The notes beneath the pieces are model-generated. The model was not told where the DNA came from, did not search any database, and saw nothing but the letters and a program-made list of their open reading frames with translations. DNA of 64,000 nucleotides from Theobroma cacao (taxonomy: Eukaryota > Streptophyta > Magnoliopsida > Malvales > Malvaceae): assembly GCF_000208745.1 (NCBI RefSeq), contig NC_030856.1, positions 19,195,834 to 19,259,833 on the forward strand, read 5' to 3'. Positions 1-11,702 of this stretch are shown one piece after another. Positions within the stretch are counted from its first letter, which is position 1. The number at the start of each line of letters is the position of its first letter. The translations under genes and the position numbers were made by a program.

Positions 1-1
1 G

Positions 2-76
2 GAGGAAATGACAAGAGAAGTAGAGCATCAGATGAGGAACCAATACCCGCATCTATTTGTCGAATCTGGTAAGTGA
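2..76 (+). pseudogene. 3' end of Ty3/gypsy (Del/Tekay-type) polyprotein
   Basis: The last 24 codons and TGA stop of a gypsy polyprotein enter from the left edge. The frame reads EEMTREVEHQMRNQYP and continues to the stop at 74-76. The same peptide ends the minus-strand element near 55.46-55.52 kb, and it resembles the end of the chromodomain-like tail of Del/Tekay chromoviruses, which is thought to help target integration to chromatin. Here the tryptophan codon of the related copy (EEMTWEVEH) has become arginine, while the reading frame stays open to the native stop. A polypurine tract and an LTR follow at once, as expected for the 3' end of an LTR retrotransposon. The rest of the element lies outside the window, so whether it is intact cannot be judged. 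Confidence 0.8.
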
Positions 77-100
77 GATTTTGAGGTCAAAATTTTATTT

Positions 101-112
101 TAAGGGGGGTAG
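101..112 (+). other. Polypurine tract of gypsy element
   Basis: A G-rich purine run (TAAGGGGGGTAGA) lies 25 bp after the pol stop and 3 bp before the TGTAAAA start of the LTR. This is the place of the plus-strand DNA primer in LTR retrotransposons. The mirror-image copy is at 55421-55434. Confidence 0.8.
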
Positions 113-115
113 AAT

Positions 116-2333
116 TGTAAAACCCGACCCTATAAACAGATGTCATGACATACATGCACTAAGTAGCATGTTATTGCGCTAGGAAAGTCCCTAAGCATAG
201 ACGAAACTCGGTATTATACCTAACGGTACACTTAAGTTGATTTAACCTCGAACTAGTTCAAATACTAATCGTAGGATGAAATTTAATATCTTACAGTCCA
301 GGAATGATTAAAAATGATTGTTCGGAGTTTGAGGGTTCATTTGGGGTAAAATTAAAAATTTTGATGTTCAGGGGCAAAATCGTCATTTTGCCACCTAAGA
401 TAATAATTTGATCATGGAGTAAAATTTTTGATGAAGATTAACTATTTGGAGTATAATTTAATGATAGGAAGTGAAAATTTTCAATTCCGGCAATTTTTGG
501 AACCTAAAGGCAAAACGATAATTTTGTCACCCTGGGGTAAAAACCGTAATTTTCACCACCCAAAACTTGTCAAAATTATAGGATTTATTTATTTTTGATA
601 TGAATAACTATGGTATTCTAAGTGGTGAAAAATTGAGGTTTAAAGGATGAAATTTTAAAAACGGGCCAATGGGAAAGTGACACATGGCACTTTTTAATGA
701 TTTAATATTTTTTTAAAGGAAAGTCAACCCATTTAAACCCCACATCAGGTGATGGCCGGCCATAAGGAGAGAACAAGAAAGAAAATAGAGAGGAAAGGAA
801 GAAAAGAGAAAAACCAAAGGAAAATTAGAAAATTGAAAGGGAAAATTGCGTTTTTCGACCGTTTACGCGTCTAACGGTAAGATTTTTCGACTTTAGCTTG
901 ATTTCTACCTTTCCTATGCCTTTGGTTCCATTTAGCATGCTTGAGGAGAGAGATCAAAAAGTGATATCAAGGGCTGGACGAAATTCAAGGGGGAGAGCCT
1001 TCCGGTAAAGGCAAGGAAGTCATACCTGACGAACAGTGATCGGGGCACCTAGAAAGCATTTAGTTTGTACAAACGGTGAGTAAACCTATTATTATTGTAA
1101 ATTATCTAGAGTTTATTTTTTAATGCTCTTTATGTATTTTATGAAATAAAAATGAGATTAAAATGGGATTTTTGATGTTTTAGAAATAAATGTGACAAAT
1201 AAATATATTGTGTTGATTATCTGAAATAAGAAAGTTTTGATTATGAAATTGAGTAATTGGAGATTGCCAATTGTCTTGACAAATATATTTTCCTATGAAT
1301 GGCTTATGATATATGAGTATATGTGGCTATATTTTATAATTGTATTGGGAATTTATGTAAGCTGTCTTTTACTATGCAGGCTGGGTAAATAAATAAAAGC
1401 CACGTTATACTGTCAAAATTTTATTAAAATTGGTGGGTTTAGTCACTGCAGTGACGGGTTTCCGTGGACTGCCTATTAGAAGGGCACGGTAAACCCGGTT
1501 ATATAGTTACTCCGATTGTAGAGGCGAGGAGGGTAACTCTTGGGGTAGTGTTAGAGCTCACTTCATGTAGAACCCCCACGTGAATGTGTAACTCGGCCAA
1601 CGCCAAGGAACAGCTTGTTTTCAAAACTAACATGTGTTTAACATGTAAATATCTTAACAACCTTGGCGGACTCGGTTAGATGCCTCGGCCAAGGTATCCT
1701 CGAGGACTAGTTTTGGCTTGAGCCCTGTTTTTAATAAAAGTTATAAGCCTTAACAACTGTTTTGGTAAATTACAAATATTTTATGGTTTAAGAAATAAAT
1801 TGAAAACCTTATGAAATGGTTTGTAATTTGTTGTTTAAACTTGCCTCCATGTTACTCACCTTTAGATATTTATGATAATGTCTGTTTACTCATTGGGATT
1901 TCAAAATCTCACCCACCTCCTTTCCAAATATTTCAGGCCTGTGGTAGCTTGTAGATACCCGATTTTGTCGAGGATTTCAGTTGACCCCTCTATCACACAG
2001 ACAGTAGGTTACCATCACCAACACTTCATGTATTTATGGGCCACTTGTCATTGTAATTATTATTGTACATTATAACTTTGTAAATTATTGTATGTATGAA
2101 TTTATTTTACTTCTAAGTTACAAAAGATTACTTACACGTGTTTCTATAAATATTATTTTATATAAAAATGATATATTTTTATCTTTTGATTTACTTGAGC
2201 CGGAAACGATTGGAAATTGTTTAAAATTGATATGTAAGCCTTGCAAGGTTCTGATTGGTATTCCGGGTAATGAGTATCAATCGGGACGTCGCGGAGGTTA
2301 TCATGGGCCCGAGGGAGGTTCCAGGTCGTCACA
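116..2333 (+). repeat. 3' LTR of Del/Tekay-type gypsy element (copy A)
   Basis: This LTR begins TGTAAAACCC directly after the polypurine tract and ends CGTCACA. Its reverse complement matches LTRs at 28755-31708, 53230-55417 and 61320-63484 along most of its length. Compared with those it lacks about 550 bp near position 994, where GGGGGAGAG joins the two sides. A purine-rich block after GGCCGGCC (755-835) is shared with the other copies. A consensus splice donor (ACG|GTGAGT, intron base 1076) and acceptor (ATTTCAG, 1936) are 861 bp apart and conserved in sister LTRs. The small ORFs inside have no coding support. Confidence 0.85.
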
Positions 2334-3778
2334 TATTCACTATTTCGAGAGTCAAATTTTTAGAGTACTCCGACTATCGATCCTCGGGTACAATTTCTTT
2401 GCACTTATCAGAGGATTCACCACCTAAACATAGTGCACAATCAAGCAATTTACCATATTGGTGCTAAACCTTTATAAAACTATATGGATACAGGAAATGG
2501 AATTCAAATTGTTCGGATTATCGTCTAAACATGGTGTTCTACACAAATTCAATTGTGTACCTAAATAAAACGGTATTGGCCTAATTCGATCTATCACTCG
2601 ATTAATTGGCCAATATGTCCAATTCAACTCCAATTAACTCCATTTTTCTTCCAATTCTCCAAACCATCAAACACAAGTCAAATAGCATAAAATTGAGCAA
2701 AATCATCTTCACATTTTCTCTTGGGAATTTCGGTCATGGTGGGTGCATCAACACTATGATTTTTCCTACTTGACTTTCTCACCGTAATTCATCATTTCAT
2801 AAACAATTCACTTGAAATAAAATCAAATCCACCATCTACACTGTACATGGAAGATTCGGCCAATGATGGATAATGGGAGGAAGTGAATTTTTCTTGTTGG
2901 CTTTTCATGCTACACATCACTAACTAACTAAAAACACTAAAATACATTAAAATCTAACCAAATTAAGAATCAAAACCTCCCTCTAAGTGTTCAGCCAGCA
3001 AGGGATTCATCATGATTTCATGTGATTCAACCATGGAAAATAAGAAAAAATGCTTAAGAAAGAGAGATCTGAAGCTTAAATTGAAAAATCTTACTTTTTT
3101 TCACTTGTTTCCTTGAATTTTCACGTTTTTCCCTTGAATTTTTCCACCTAGGGTTTTGTTCTTCCTTTTTATTGCTTCTCCTTGGTGAGCCGACCATAAT
3201 GAAGAGAAATGGGTTGGTTTTGTGCTAATTTATAAGGAAAATAATAAAGAAATAAAAGCTTGACACTTGTCACCTTACCATTGGTCCATTTTTAAATTCT
3301 TAACTATTAAGCTTTCTTTCTCCACCACATAAAATCTTTCAATTATCCATAATAATAATGGGTGAAATTCATGTTCTGGACAAGTGTTGGGTGGTGCAAA
3401 ATTACAATTTTGCCCTTGGGGTGGCAAAATGACTATTTTACCCTTATCCTCGAAAAAACGTCGAAATTAAAATTCTTCACTTCCCAAACTCAAATTATAC
3501 TCCAAATAATCAATCTTAGTCAAAAATTTCATCCAACACTCACATCTTAACCTCGAGTGGCAAAATGACCATTTTGCCCCTAGGTCATGAAAATTCCAAT
3601 TTGACTCTAAATCTATCCTCGAACTCCAATTTGCCCCTAAGTCATTTTGGGGTTTTAAAATTCTCAATTTCATCTTAAAATCTCTATTTGGACTAGTTCG
3701 AGGCTTAATTCAACTTATTTGCACCACTAGGTACACTACCGACTTTTGATAATTTTCGGGGCTTTCCAAGTATGCAAG
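2334..3778 (-). repeat. Diverged gypsy LTR fragment (copy F)
   Basis: This stretch shows the same order of motifs as the minus-strand LTRs at 28.8-31.7 and 61.3-63.5 kb: a TTCGGCCAA-type block, the pyrimidine-rich block, repeated 'gcaaaatgac.attttgcccc' segments, then ACTAGTTCGAGG and TAGGTAC near the LTR start. It is more diverged than those copies and lacks its end. It probably continues for about 40 bp after the LTR inserted at 3779-7387. No gene is seen in it. Confidence 0.55.
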
Positions 3779-6700
3779 TGAAATACCCTATACTTTGATA
3801 TGGTAATAAATAAAGTTGATCGGATGCAAATTGAGGTCAATTAAAATATTTAAAAGTGATAAAAGACGAAAGGAGTAGTTTAGGATAAAATATTCCGCAC
3901 GCGAAAAAATAATAATAAAATAATAATAATTTTATTGGAGGAGAATTTGTGCGATAAAAGGTGATTTGAAAGTCAAGTGAGGCATAATAAGGTATTTTGG
4001 GTACCAAGGAGATAAGATAAAATTTTTGGAATAAAATAATATTTTTATTAATTAAATAATATTAAAATATTAATATTTAACCGGATGTCGAAATCAGTCA
4101 TGAAAAAGGGTCATATGGTTGATCCAAGTGGGGGAGAAGAAATACAAGTGAATTTTTGTAGAAATAAGTGATAAAAGTGAAATACGCGTGTTTTGTTAAG
4201 TCGAACTAATGCGGATAAGTAAATATTTAAATATTGTGGTAATACCGCGTTGAGGTACAATTTTTATATTTTGGTGGTACACGCATCGAGAAAGGAAGTT
4301 AGATGAAAATTGGAATTTTTAGACGTAATAAAAAGATAGAATTTAACATATAAAAGTTAAAGGATATGTAATGGAAATTAATGAGAAAAATAAAATTAAC
4401 AAAGAGTAAAATAATAATAGTATGTGTATAAAAATAAAATAAAATAAAATAAAATATTATAGGACCAACATGGGCAGCTGCCCATGTGGTCAATAAAAAA
4501 GTCAAAGACTCTCGGTGAATTGGAGGGGGGGCCGACCATGTGGAACACATAGTGAAGGAAGAAAAAAAATTTGATGTGGCCAGCCATGATGGAATGTTGT
4601 GGAAATTTGTGGAACATTCAAGAAAGAAATAAAAAATATATATGTGTAGTTGACCAAGCTAAGTGAAGAAGACCAAGAAGAAGAGAGAGGTCGGTTGAGG
4701 GAGAAATAAAAGAGCAAAGGAAGAAGAAAGAACCAAGAGCAAGAAAAACAAAAAGAAAACCGTGCATGAGAAAGGAAAACAAAAGGAAAAGAGAGTTGAG
4801 TTGAGGGGCTGTTTTTGCTACCATTCAAGAAGGGAAAGAGAGCCATTTAAGGGCTGGTTTTGGAGGCTGAAAAGAGCCATTTTTCTGCTGGATTTGGAGG
4901 CTGGAAAGTGCCATTTTTTTGCTGATTTTGGAGGCCAAAAAGTGCAGAATTTTGCAGCAGAAAATTTAAGGTTTGAGGTGCTATTTTGATGGTTAATTGT
5001 GGTTGTTTTGGCTTCAAATTTTTTTGAAGGAAAGGTGCAGCTTAGCTACTGAAATTTGAAGGAAAAACAGAGCAGCATAGCTGCTGATTTTGAAGTAAAA
5101 AGGAGCAGCTTTAGCTACTGAAAATTTCTAGATTGAAAGACAATAAGTGTGACCGGTGGTGAGAGGGAGAGAAAGGAAGAGACTGGACGGTTTGTGCATG
5201 TGAAGAGAAGAAAAAGGAAGACAACAAGGCTGCTGGTCGGCTGGAGGAAGAAGGAAGAGAAAGAAAGAAAGAAAATAAAAGAAATTAAAAGAAAAGAAAA
5301 GAAAGGAAAAGAAAATAACAAGGAAAATGGGCATGGCCCAACAAGCAAGGAAAATTGGACATGATCCAATAAAGGAAGAATGGACATGACCCAATTAAAA
5401 AGACATGGGAGAAGTCCATGAATAAGAGTCCAAAAACAACAAAGGAAGAAAAATCCAAAAGAAAAGGAAGGTGGAGATTTGGGCCAACCTAGCTTAATTG
5501 GGTAAAATTTCTTTACTCTTCACCATAATTTATTTTGAAATTGGACTATATGGAGGATAAATTATTTTATTTAATAATGCATTAGTTAATTGGTGATATG
5601 AAGTAAATTTAAGTTGCTTAGAAGGTTGAAATAGGCACTAAATACCGTAAGTAAGTTATTGGTGTTAATACTCTAAAGAATTACGTGAACGAAGGATGCA
5701 ATTAATTATAATAAAAATATATTAAGATGTGAATTAGACGAGTAGATTTATGATAGAATGAGAGAGAGAAAAGTAGAATTGATTCACTAAATGTATTGAA
5801 TTTAAATGGTTGCTAGGAAAGCGTGTTGAACGAAGTAGGTGACGGGCGATTAGGTATAATTATATGCATATACGAAGTAATAGCGATGTAGAAATCCCGC
5901 TATTGTGAGGTGAGTAACCTTATCATTATTTTTATTATCTAAAGTATGTTTTTAATTGATTTTGATGAAATTTTATGAAAATAAAATTAAATGGTAAATC
6001 TTGAGTTTTACAAATAAAATGTGTCTACATGAAAAGATGTTATAAATTGTTTTAAAATTGAATGATGACTTTGAAAAATAGAGTTATTGGAGACCACTTG
6101 TTATGTTGAAAAATTTATGATATGAATAAATGGCTTATGATAATATTTGCATGAATGGATGAATTGGTATTTATGTTGAAATATATGAAATGTGTATTTA
6201 GCCTTAAAAGGCTGTGAATTACAATAATTGCCATGTCATGCTAGAATGAATTTTATTGTATGGTGGGTTTAGTTTGCTGCAGTGGGCAGATTCTAGGGAC
6301 CAACCTATTAGAGGGGCACAAAATCCGGATATATATATGTACTTCGGTTGGAGAGGCGCGTAGGGTATCTCCTGAGGTATGGTTAGAGTTCACGTCACGC
6401 CGAAACACCTCGTGATGATGAACTCCGCTAACGCCAAGGAACGGCTGTGTTTTTCTCAAACTGAAAATATGTTTTACGTGCATACGAAATTTTAACAGCC
6501 TTGGCAGGCTCGAGTGTACACCTCTGATCAAGGTGTCACTGAGTACTATTTGATGGCATGAGCCAAATGTTTATGAAAATCATAAGCCTTAATGAGAAAT
6601 TAAATGAAATACAACTGTTTGCATGGGTTGGGATGAATTTTTAAATTGTGAAATACTTAAAAATGATGGGATATTTGAATTGTCTCCTTTTACTCGGCTT

Positions 6701-7387
6701 TAGATGATTTAAATGATGTTTGTTTACTCACTGAGATTTTATAATCTCACCACCCTCCTTTCCACCCATTTCAGGATCAGAGTAAGCTGTAAATAGCTGA
6801 TTCCATTGAGGGCTTCTATTGGATTAGCGTCCTCCACACAGTAGGTTCACAGTTTCTTTAATTCTAGTTATTGTGGGTCCACTTGATTTTGTAAATTTAA
6901 TAGTTTACTGTGTTACAGTAAGAATGAATTTATTGTGTTTTTACGTTACAAAAAAGTATTTACGTATAACTCTAAAATTACTGTTTATAAGAAAATAAAA
7001 TATTTTATTGAATATTTTGTTTTATCTTTTTATTATATTCAAATAATTATAATTTCATTCTTAATAAAGGTTTTAGATGCTTAAACTTATTTTTGAATAT
7101 GAATTATATGATTGGTACTTGTTTACTACCTTTTTAACTGGTTTCGAAATTTTCAGTGGAAAATGACCAAAATACCTCTGTGAGATAAAATTTTTATTTT
7201 ATCAGTTTTAAGTTAGAAATAGCTTAAAATCCTTTAGAACATAATATTTGGCAATAGTTACTCACCGGGGAAAACGAGAAACTGATATTAAGCCTTGTGG
7301 GGTTTCGGTTGGCATTCCGAGATATGAGTGCCCATCGGGGCACCGCGACGATTGTCGCGGGCTCGAGGGGAGTTTCGGGTCGTGACA
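3779..7387 (+). repeat. Complete solo-type gypsy LTR, 3.6 kb (copy E)
   Basis: It starts TGAAATACCC and ends GGGTCGTGACA. The flanks are GCAAG (3774-3778) and GCATG (7388-7392), a 5 bp TSD with one mismatch, and there is no internal retroelement sequence, so a solo LTR is likely. The first 600 bp match the starts of the LTRs ending at 26833 and 27351, whereas the last 1.5 kb match the U5 part of copy A. It has the same donor/acceptor pair as copy A (GTGAGT at 5910, CATTTCAG ending 6774; 865 bp). Confidence 0.75.
5155..5335 (+). repeat. Strand-asymmetric purine tract in LTR
   Basis: About 180 bp are almost purely A and G (gaagaaaaaggaag and gaaaagaaaag repeats). Pyrimidine-rich counterparts sit at the same relative place in minus-strand LTRs (about 21960-22090 and 25535-25625), and shorter ones in the Tekay LTRs. 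Long ORFs on either strand here are low-complexity artefacts. Confidence 0.7.
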
Positions 7388-7439
7388 GCATGCATTCTGT
7401 TAATCACATGAATGACATGGCTAATATTTTATGAAGTTG

Positions 7440-8127
7440 GGCTTGATAGTAGGAAAATGATATTTATAGCCAAAGCTTATCCAATTTTTCATGCAATTAC
7501 AATAATGCCCTTAACAAGGCCACTTGTCTTCCTCCTTTTCTTGTGCAATCTTTGTACTCTTTTGACACTGGGAAAAGGTCCAAAATCCTCTGAAAGAGGT
7601 CTTTTAAGTAACCCCCAAAAGTCCTAGCTTCAAAAATCCCGTAAACTTGTTATTTATGGAAATTACGGTGAGGGCTATGGCTCTCAATTTCCAGCTCCGC
7701 GGTGCTTAAATGTTTTGTCCAACTTTGTTCTTTTGGTGCAGTACTTTTATCTTGACAAAAAATTTTTGACCACCTTCCCATCTAAACTGGGCAAAGTGGC
7801 AAGTATTAAATTTTTAGCCCTGCCACTTAGCTTTCTAATGGTCTAAAAATCATGTCATTTAGACTTCTCTAGTGGGAGATATGCTTGAAAAACCGAAACA
7901 TATGCTAATAGAGCAACATCCCATTATGCTCCTTTCTTCACCCATTGAAATTATTTTTGAATCCAACTCCTATAATGACATAAAATAATTATAAGTAACA
8001 TAAAACTAGCATCATTAGCTCAAATTAAACCTTTTAAACATAAGTTCCACCTCGAGTTGAGTCTATGAAGGTCGAGGTTTCACACGTAAGCTTTATTAGC
8101 CACCATATCAAAGTACGGGATACTACA
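7440..8127 (-). repeat. 5' half of a type-III gypsy LTR (copy T)
   Basis: The reverse complement starts TGTAGTATCCCGTAC at 8127 and follows the plus-strand LTR at 14486 for roughly 500-600 bp, including the block about 'gcccttaacaaggccac' and 'cttttgacac'. The rest of the LTR is missing on the low-coordinate side. It interrupts a copia LTR whose 3' part continues at 8128. Confidence 0.6.
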
Positions 8128-8444
8128 TTGGGTTTTAGTTTAGCCCGTGAAAAACTATTGTGAAAGGTTTTAGTTGAGCCTGGTAAAAGCTATTGTAAAG
8201 CTTGGTGAAAGTTTGTGAATTTCACCGGTGCTTAATGGATTGTTTGGAAAATCCTTTGTTGGATAATCAAGGTAGTGGATGTAGGTCTTAGACCGAACCA
8301 CTTTCAATTATGCTGTCTTTTTACTCTGTTTTTTGTTTTATTTTTCTTTCATTTATCTTGCATTTGTCTACACTTAGGAACAATTTTTGAAAGAGCCAAA
8401 TTGTGCTATTCACCCCCCTCTAGCACATATTATTGGTACCAATA
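8128..8444 (+). repeat. 3' end of a SIRE-type copia LTR
   Basis: It carries the typical end of this LTR class: repeated 'gtgaaagg...gttgagcc' phrases, 'aatcaaggtagtggatgtagg', then TTCACCCCCCTCTAGCAC and GGTACCAATA. The same ending is at 12995-13042. Its 5' part is lost next to copy T. Integrase coding sequence follows directly with no primer-binding site, so the LTR and pol pieces were joined by insertion or deletion. Confidence 0.6.
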
Positions 8445-8661
8445 GCTCGAACCATGCTTTGTGAAAGCAATTTACCAAAGTATTTTTTGCAGAAGTTGTC
8501 AATATAGTAGCCTACATTCTAAACAGAGTTTCAATAAGGGTCATGATATCTAAAACTCCCTATGAATTATACAAAGGCAAAAAACCAAACATTTCTCATT
8601 TTAGAAGTTTTGGCTGTAAATGCTTTGTTTTGAACAATGGAAAACATTTTCTTGGAAAGTT
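8445..8661 (+). pseudogene. SIRE-like copia integrase fragment, part 1
   Basis: Translation from 8445 gives ARTMLCESNLPKYFFAE, then NRVSIRVMISKTPYELYKG and RSFGCKCFVLNNGKHFLGKF. This is the C-terminal half of a Ty1/copia integrase core, of the SIRE/Maximus kind (known from the family pattern ARTML-E-NLPKYFWAEA and FGCKCFVLNNGK). The frame is open for 72 codons and stops only where the LTR at 8662-10981 has been inserted. Coding resumes at 10984 with FDAKSDKTIFLGY, exactly the expected next residues. It cannot encode a working integrase because the catalytic N-terminal part is missing. Confidence 0.85.
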
Positions 8662-10981
8662 TGTATGAAACGTCGATCTTGATAGACATGTAGTGGAGGT
8701 AGACGCGATGATATAAATTAAAGGTACTTTGGTCATTTTTCATGTGAGCTCCCAAAAGTAAGTTTTCTAATATTATTAAGGTCCAAGTAGGCATAAGGAA
8801 CAAATAAATTATATATAATAATGAAATACATGAAGAAAAATAAAATAATAATAATTTTCACAGTAGGGGCAAAATGGTCATTTTGGGTCTCGAGTCTAAA
8901 TTTCTAAGTTTTTGTGAACTCTAGTACCTCTAGTCTATTATGGACGTTGTCACAGTGTTAAAAGAGTAAAAACGTTGGAATAAAGGAAAAAATAAGGGAA
9001 AGTCAACTATTAAATGGCATTTTAGTAAATAAATGGAACTTTAGTCAACATTAGCCATAAATATCTAATTTTCCAATAGCTTCCTCCTCACTTCCAATAG
9101 CTTCTTCTCCTTCTTCCCATCCCTTTTCCCCATCTCAAGTTCTCCATCTTCCATGGCAACCTCCTTAGAAACCTTCATGATTTTCTCATGGTAACCCTAA
9201 ACCTTATGTTTTTATACACCTTGTCATAGGGATTTTCATGCTCTTCTACTTTTACACCTCAAGAACCTTAAAAGTTCTTCTTCTGCACTTTCTCTCATTA
9301 GCTGAACATTTTAGAGAGAAAGGGAGACTTTCCATAATAGCTTGAAAAAGTCTTGTAAAGGAATTCAACCATAAGTCCACCAAGGTGAGAATTGAGTTAG
9401 GGTTGATTTTTAAGCTATTGATGAATGGCCAATAATTAGAATTGTGGGTTGATTCATTGTTGAAGGTTATTTATTTATTTCTAGTGTGACTAAGGTAATG
9501 CAAGCTAATGACTAGTTAAATTGTAATTGGAATCTAGTTAGGAATAACTAGTAATACTTGATTTAGGAAAGAGCTTTTGGAATTATATTAATGCCAATTT
9601 GGGTTGGTTATGATGCTATTACGTGTGATAGGTCCCAACGAGACCCCACTTCTCAACTTGGAGCATTAGTGGAAGTTGGAGTCGATCAAAGCATGAACAA
9701 AGACATGTAAATGAACTTGCATTTTAAAATATTTTGGGAAATGCATATGGTTTTAAATGAATCATTTGAAAATTTTATTTGTTTTTGAATTAAAAATGCT
9801 TGGGAACAAGCCCTTGATGAAATGTTCTTACATTGTGAAATGTGCAATGTGACTAGCTTATGAGTTCTATACTATGTTGATATGCATGTGATGCATTGAA
9901 TGATACACTTGTGTGAAAATTGTAACTACGCATGTGCGATTTAGGAGTGCACATGCCAGTAATGACATGGTGCAAAAGTGTATATGATGATGATGATGAC
10001 AATGATATTGTAGTCTGTGGTGTGAGAGTGCATAGGATGATTCCAGCTATGTGCGGTGTGGGAGTGCACATGAGCTAGGTGAGGCGGTAGATGTATACCT
10101 GTTTATATATGCTATGGAAAGGTTATGAAAATAATATGTGTTTGTATTAAGTGTTGCATGTTGAGATTATCAAATGCTTCCAAATTGATTTTCGTTGTAG
10201 CAAAAATGGATTTGCATGGTAGCAAAATTTCTCTTAACTCCACCCACCCTAAACTTCACTACAGCGAGAAACTCTCGGGTGGATGGTCTTAAAACTTTTC
10301 CATGCTTACCTTGCTTGGACTCTACTATAGTTTTCACTTTTTAACTTCATTGTTGATCATGGATCTTTCAATACTAAGGCACTAAATAATCAAGGGTTGA
10401 ATTGAGGGGTTTTAACAAGAAATTAAGCTAAATTGCATTGTTTTCAACATAAGTGCATCATGTTTTCTAAAACTTCCCGTATTGAGGCTTGGTTCCTTCT
10501 TATGTTCACTCATTGGGTTTACGCTCACTCTTTTTAACTTCATGTTTTCAGATTTGGAGCTAGTTGGGACATAGATTGAGGGGTCCACTAGTGTTCAACC
10601 TTTGGTAAGTATCATGGCATTCATTAGCCATATTTCCTTTGCAAAGTCACTGCATTGGTCGTTATGAGTCTTTTGCATGTGTATATGTACATTAGATGTG
10701 AAGTGCTAAGATTATTTTGCAAACAATATATGTATATTTTGATTGATGATGCCATTATGAGATGGCAAAGAATGACAATACTTTGGGATAATATAAATAT
10801 AAATATTTGGTTGCTATGTTATATAATCGAAATACGTATAGTTGACAATTATGGTTTAGAAATGGTGATGCATGATTGATGAAATGATGAACCCGATTAC
10901 ATAAAGAGGCTTGCTTAGGCTTAGTAGGTTATGCCCATTGGGCCCATACGCCGGTCATGGCTCGAGTTTTGGGCTATGACA
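8662..10981 (+). repeat. Solo LTR of type-III gypsy, inserted in copia pol (copy G)
   Basis: A 2320 bp LTR starts TGTATGAAAC and ends GGGCTATGACA. It splits the copia integrase frame between AAG-TTT and GAT-GCT. The TSD is degraded: AAGTT on the left and A(G-less)TTTG on the right, which fits loss of one base. The reverse complement of its last 1.7 kb is found at 18618-20534, and its start resembles 14486-15597. A donor-like AAG|GTGAGA (9385) and acceptor TTTTCAG (10551) are 1167 bp apart. Confidence 0.8.
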
Positions 10982-11702
10982 ATTTGATGCTAAGAGTGAT
11001 AAGACAATATTTCTAGGGTATGCAGTGAACTCAAAAGCTTATAGAATTTTTGAGAAAAGAACTTTAACAATTGAAAAGTCCATTCATGTAGTTTTTGATG
11101 AAACTAATGCTTTGTAAAAGAAAGTTTTTGTTGATGATGATGATGTAGAGGACTTTGAGAGACAAATGGAAGAAATGAGCCTGGTGAACAAGAAAAATAG
11201 TGAATAAAATTCTCTTGAAAGAGAACCAGAAGCTTTATCTTTAAAAAATCTACGAAGAGCTGACAGTCAACACAATGATCTTCTAAAAAGCTAGAAATAT
11301 GTCAAAGATCACCCATAGAGCAGATTATTGGTGATCCTTCAAAAGGAGTTAAAACCAGCAGAGGAGTTAAAGAAACATATGAATACTTAGCTTTCATTTC
11401 ACAAATCGAGCTTAAAAATTTTGAAGAGGTAGAAAAACAAAGAAAGCTGGATGTTGGCTACGCAAGAAAAACTTGAACAATTTCAAAGAAACAAAATATG
11501 AACATTAGTTTCCAAGCCATTCAATCACCCAATTGTTGGTACAAAATGGTGTTTAGTAACAAGGTAGATGAACAAGGTAACGTGCTAAGAAACAAAGCTA
11601 GGGTAGTTGCACAAGGATATAATCAGGAAGAAGGTATTGACTATGATGAAACCTTTGCTCTTGTTGCTAGAATAGAAGCCATAAGATTATTGATGCCAAT
11701 CT
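10982..11702 (+). pseudogene. SIRE-like copia integrase end and RT start, part 2
   Basis: It continues the frame of 8445-8661: FDAKSDKTIFLGYAVNSKAY, then a SIHVVFDETNA block typical of copia integrase tails. After an acidic spacer (VFVDDDDVEDFERQMEEM) the RT region appears in shifting frames: [40 protein letters not shown] and [18 protein letters not shown]. Several stops and frameshifts break it. The catalytic RT motif (YVDD in copia) is not reached because the sequence changes to LTR at about 11703. Confidence 0.85.

Noticed and set aside
4299..5394. Several ORFs on both strands rich in F/S/L or K/E
   Set aside because: They lie in the purine-rich part of an LTR; composition alone keeps stops away.
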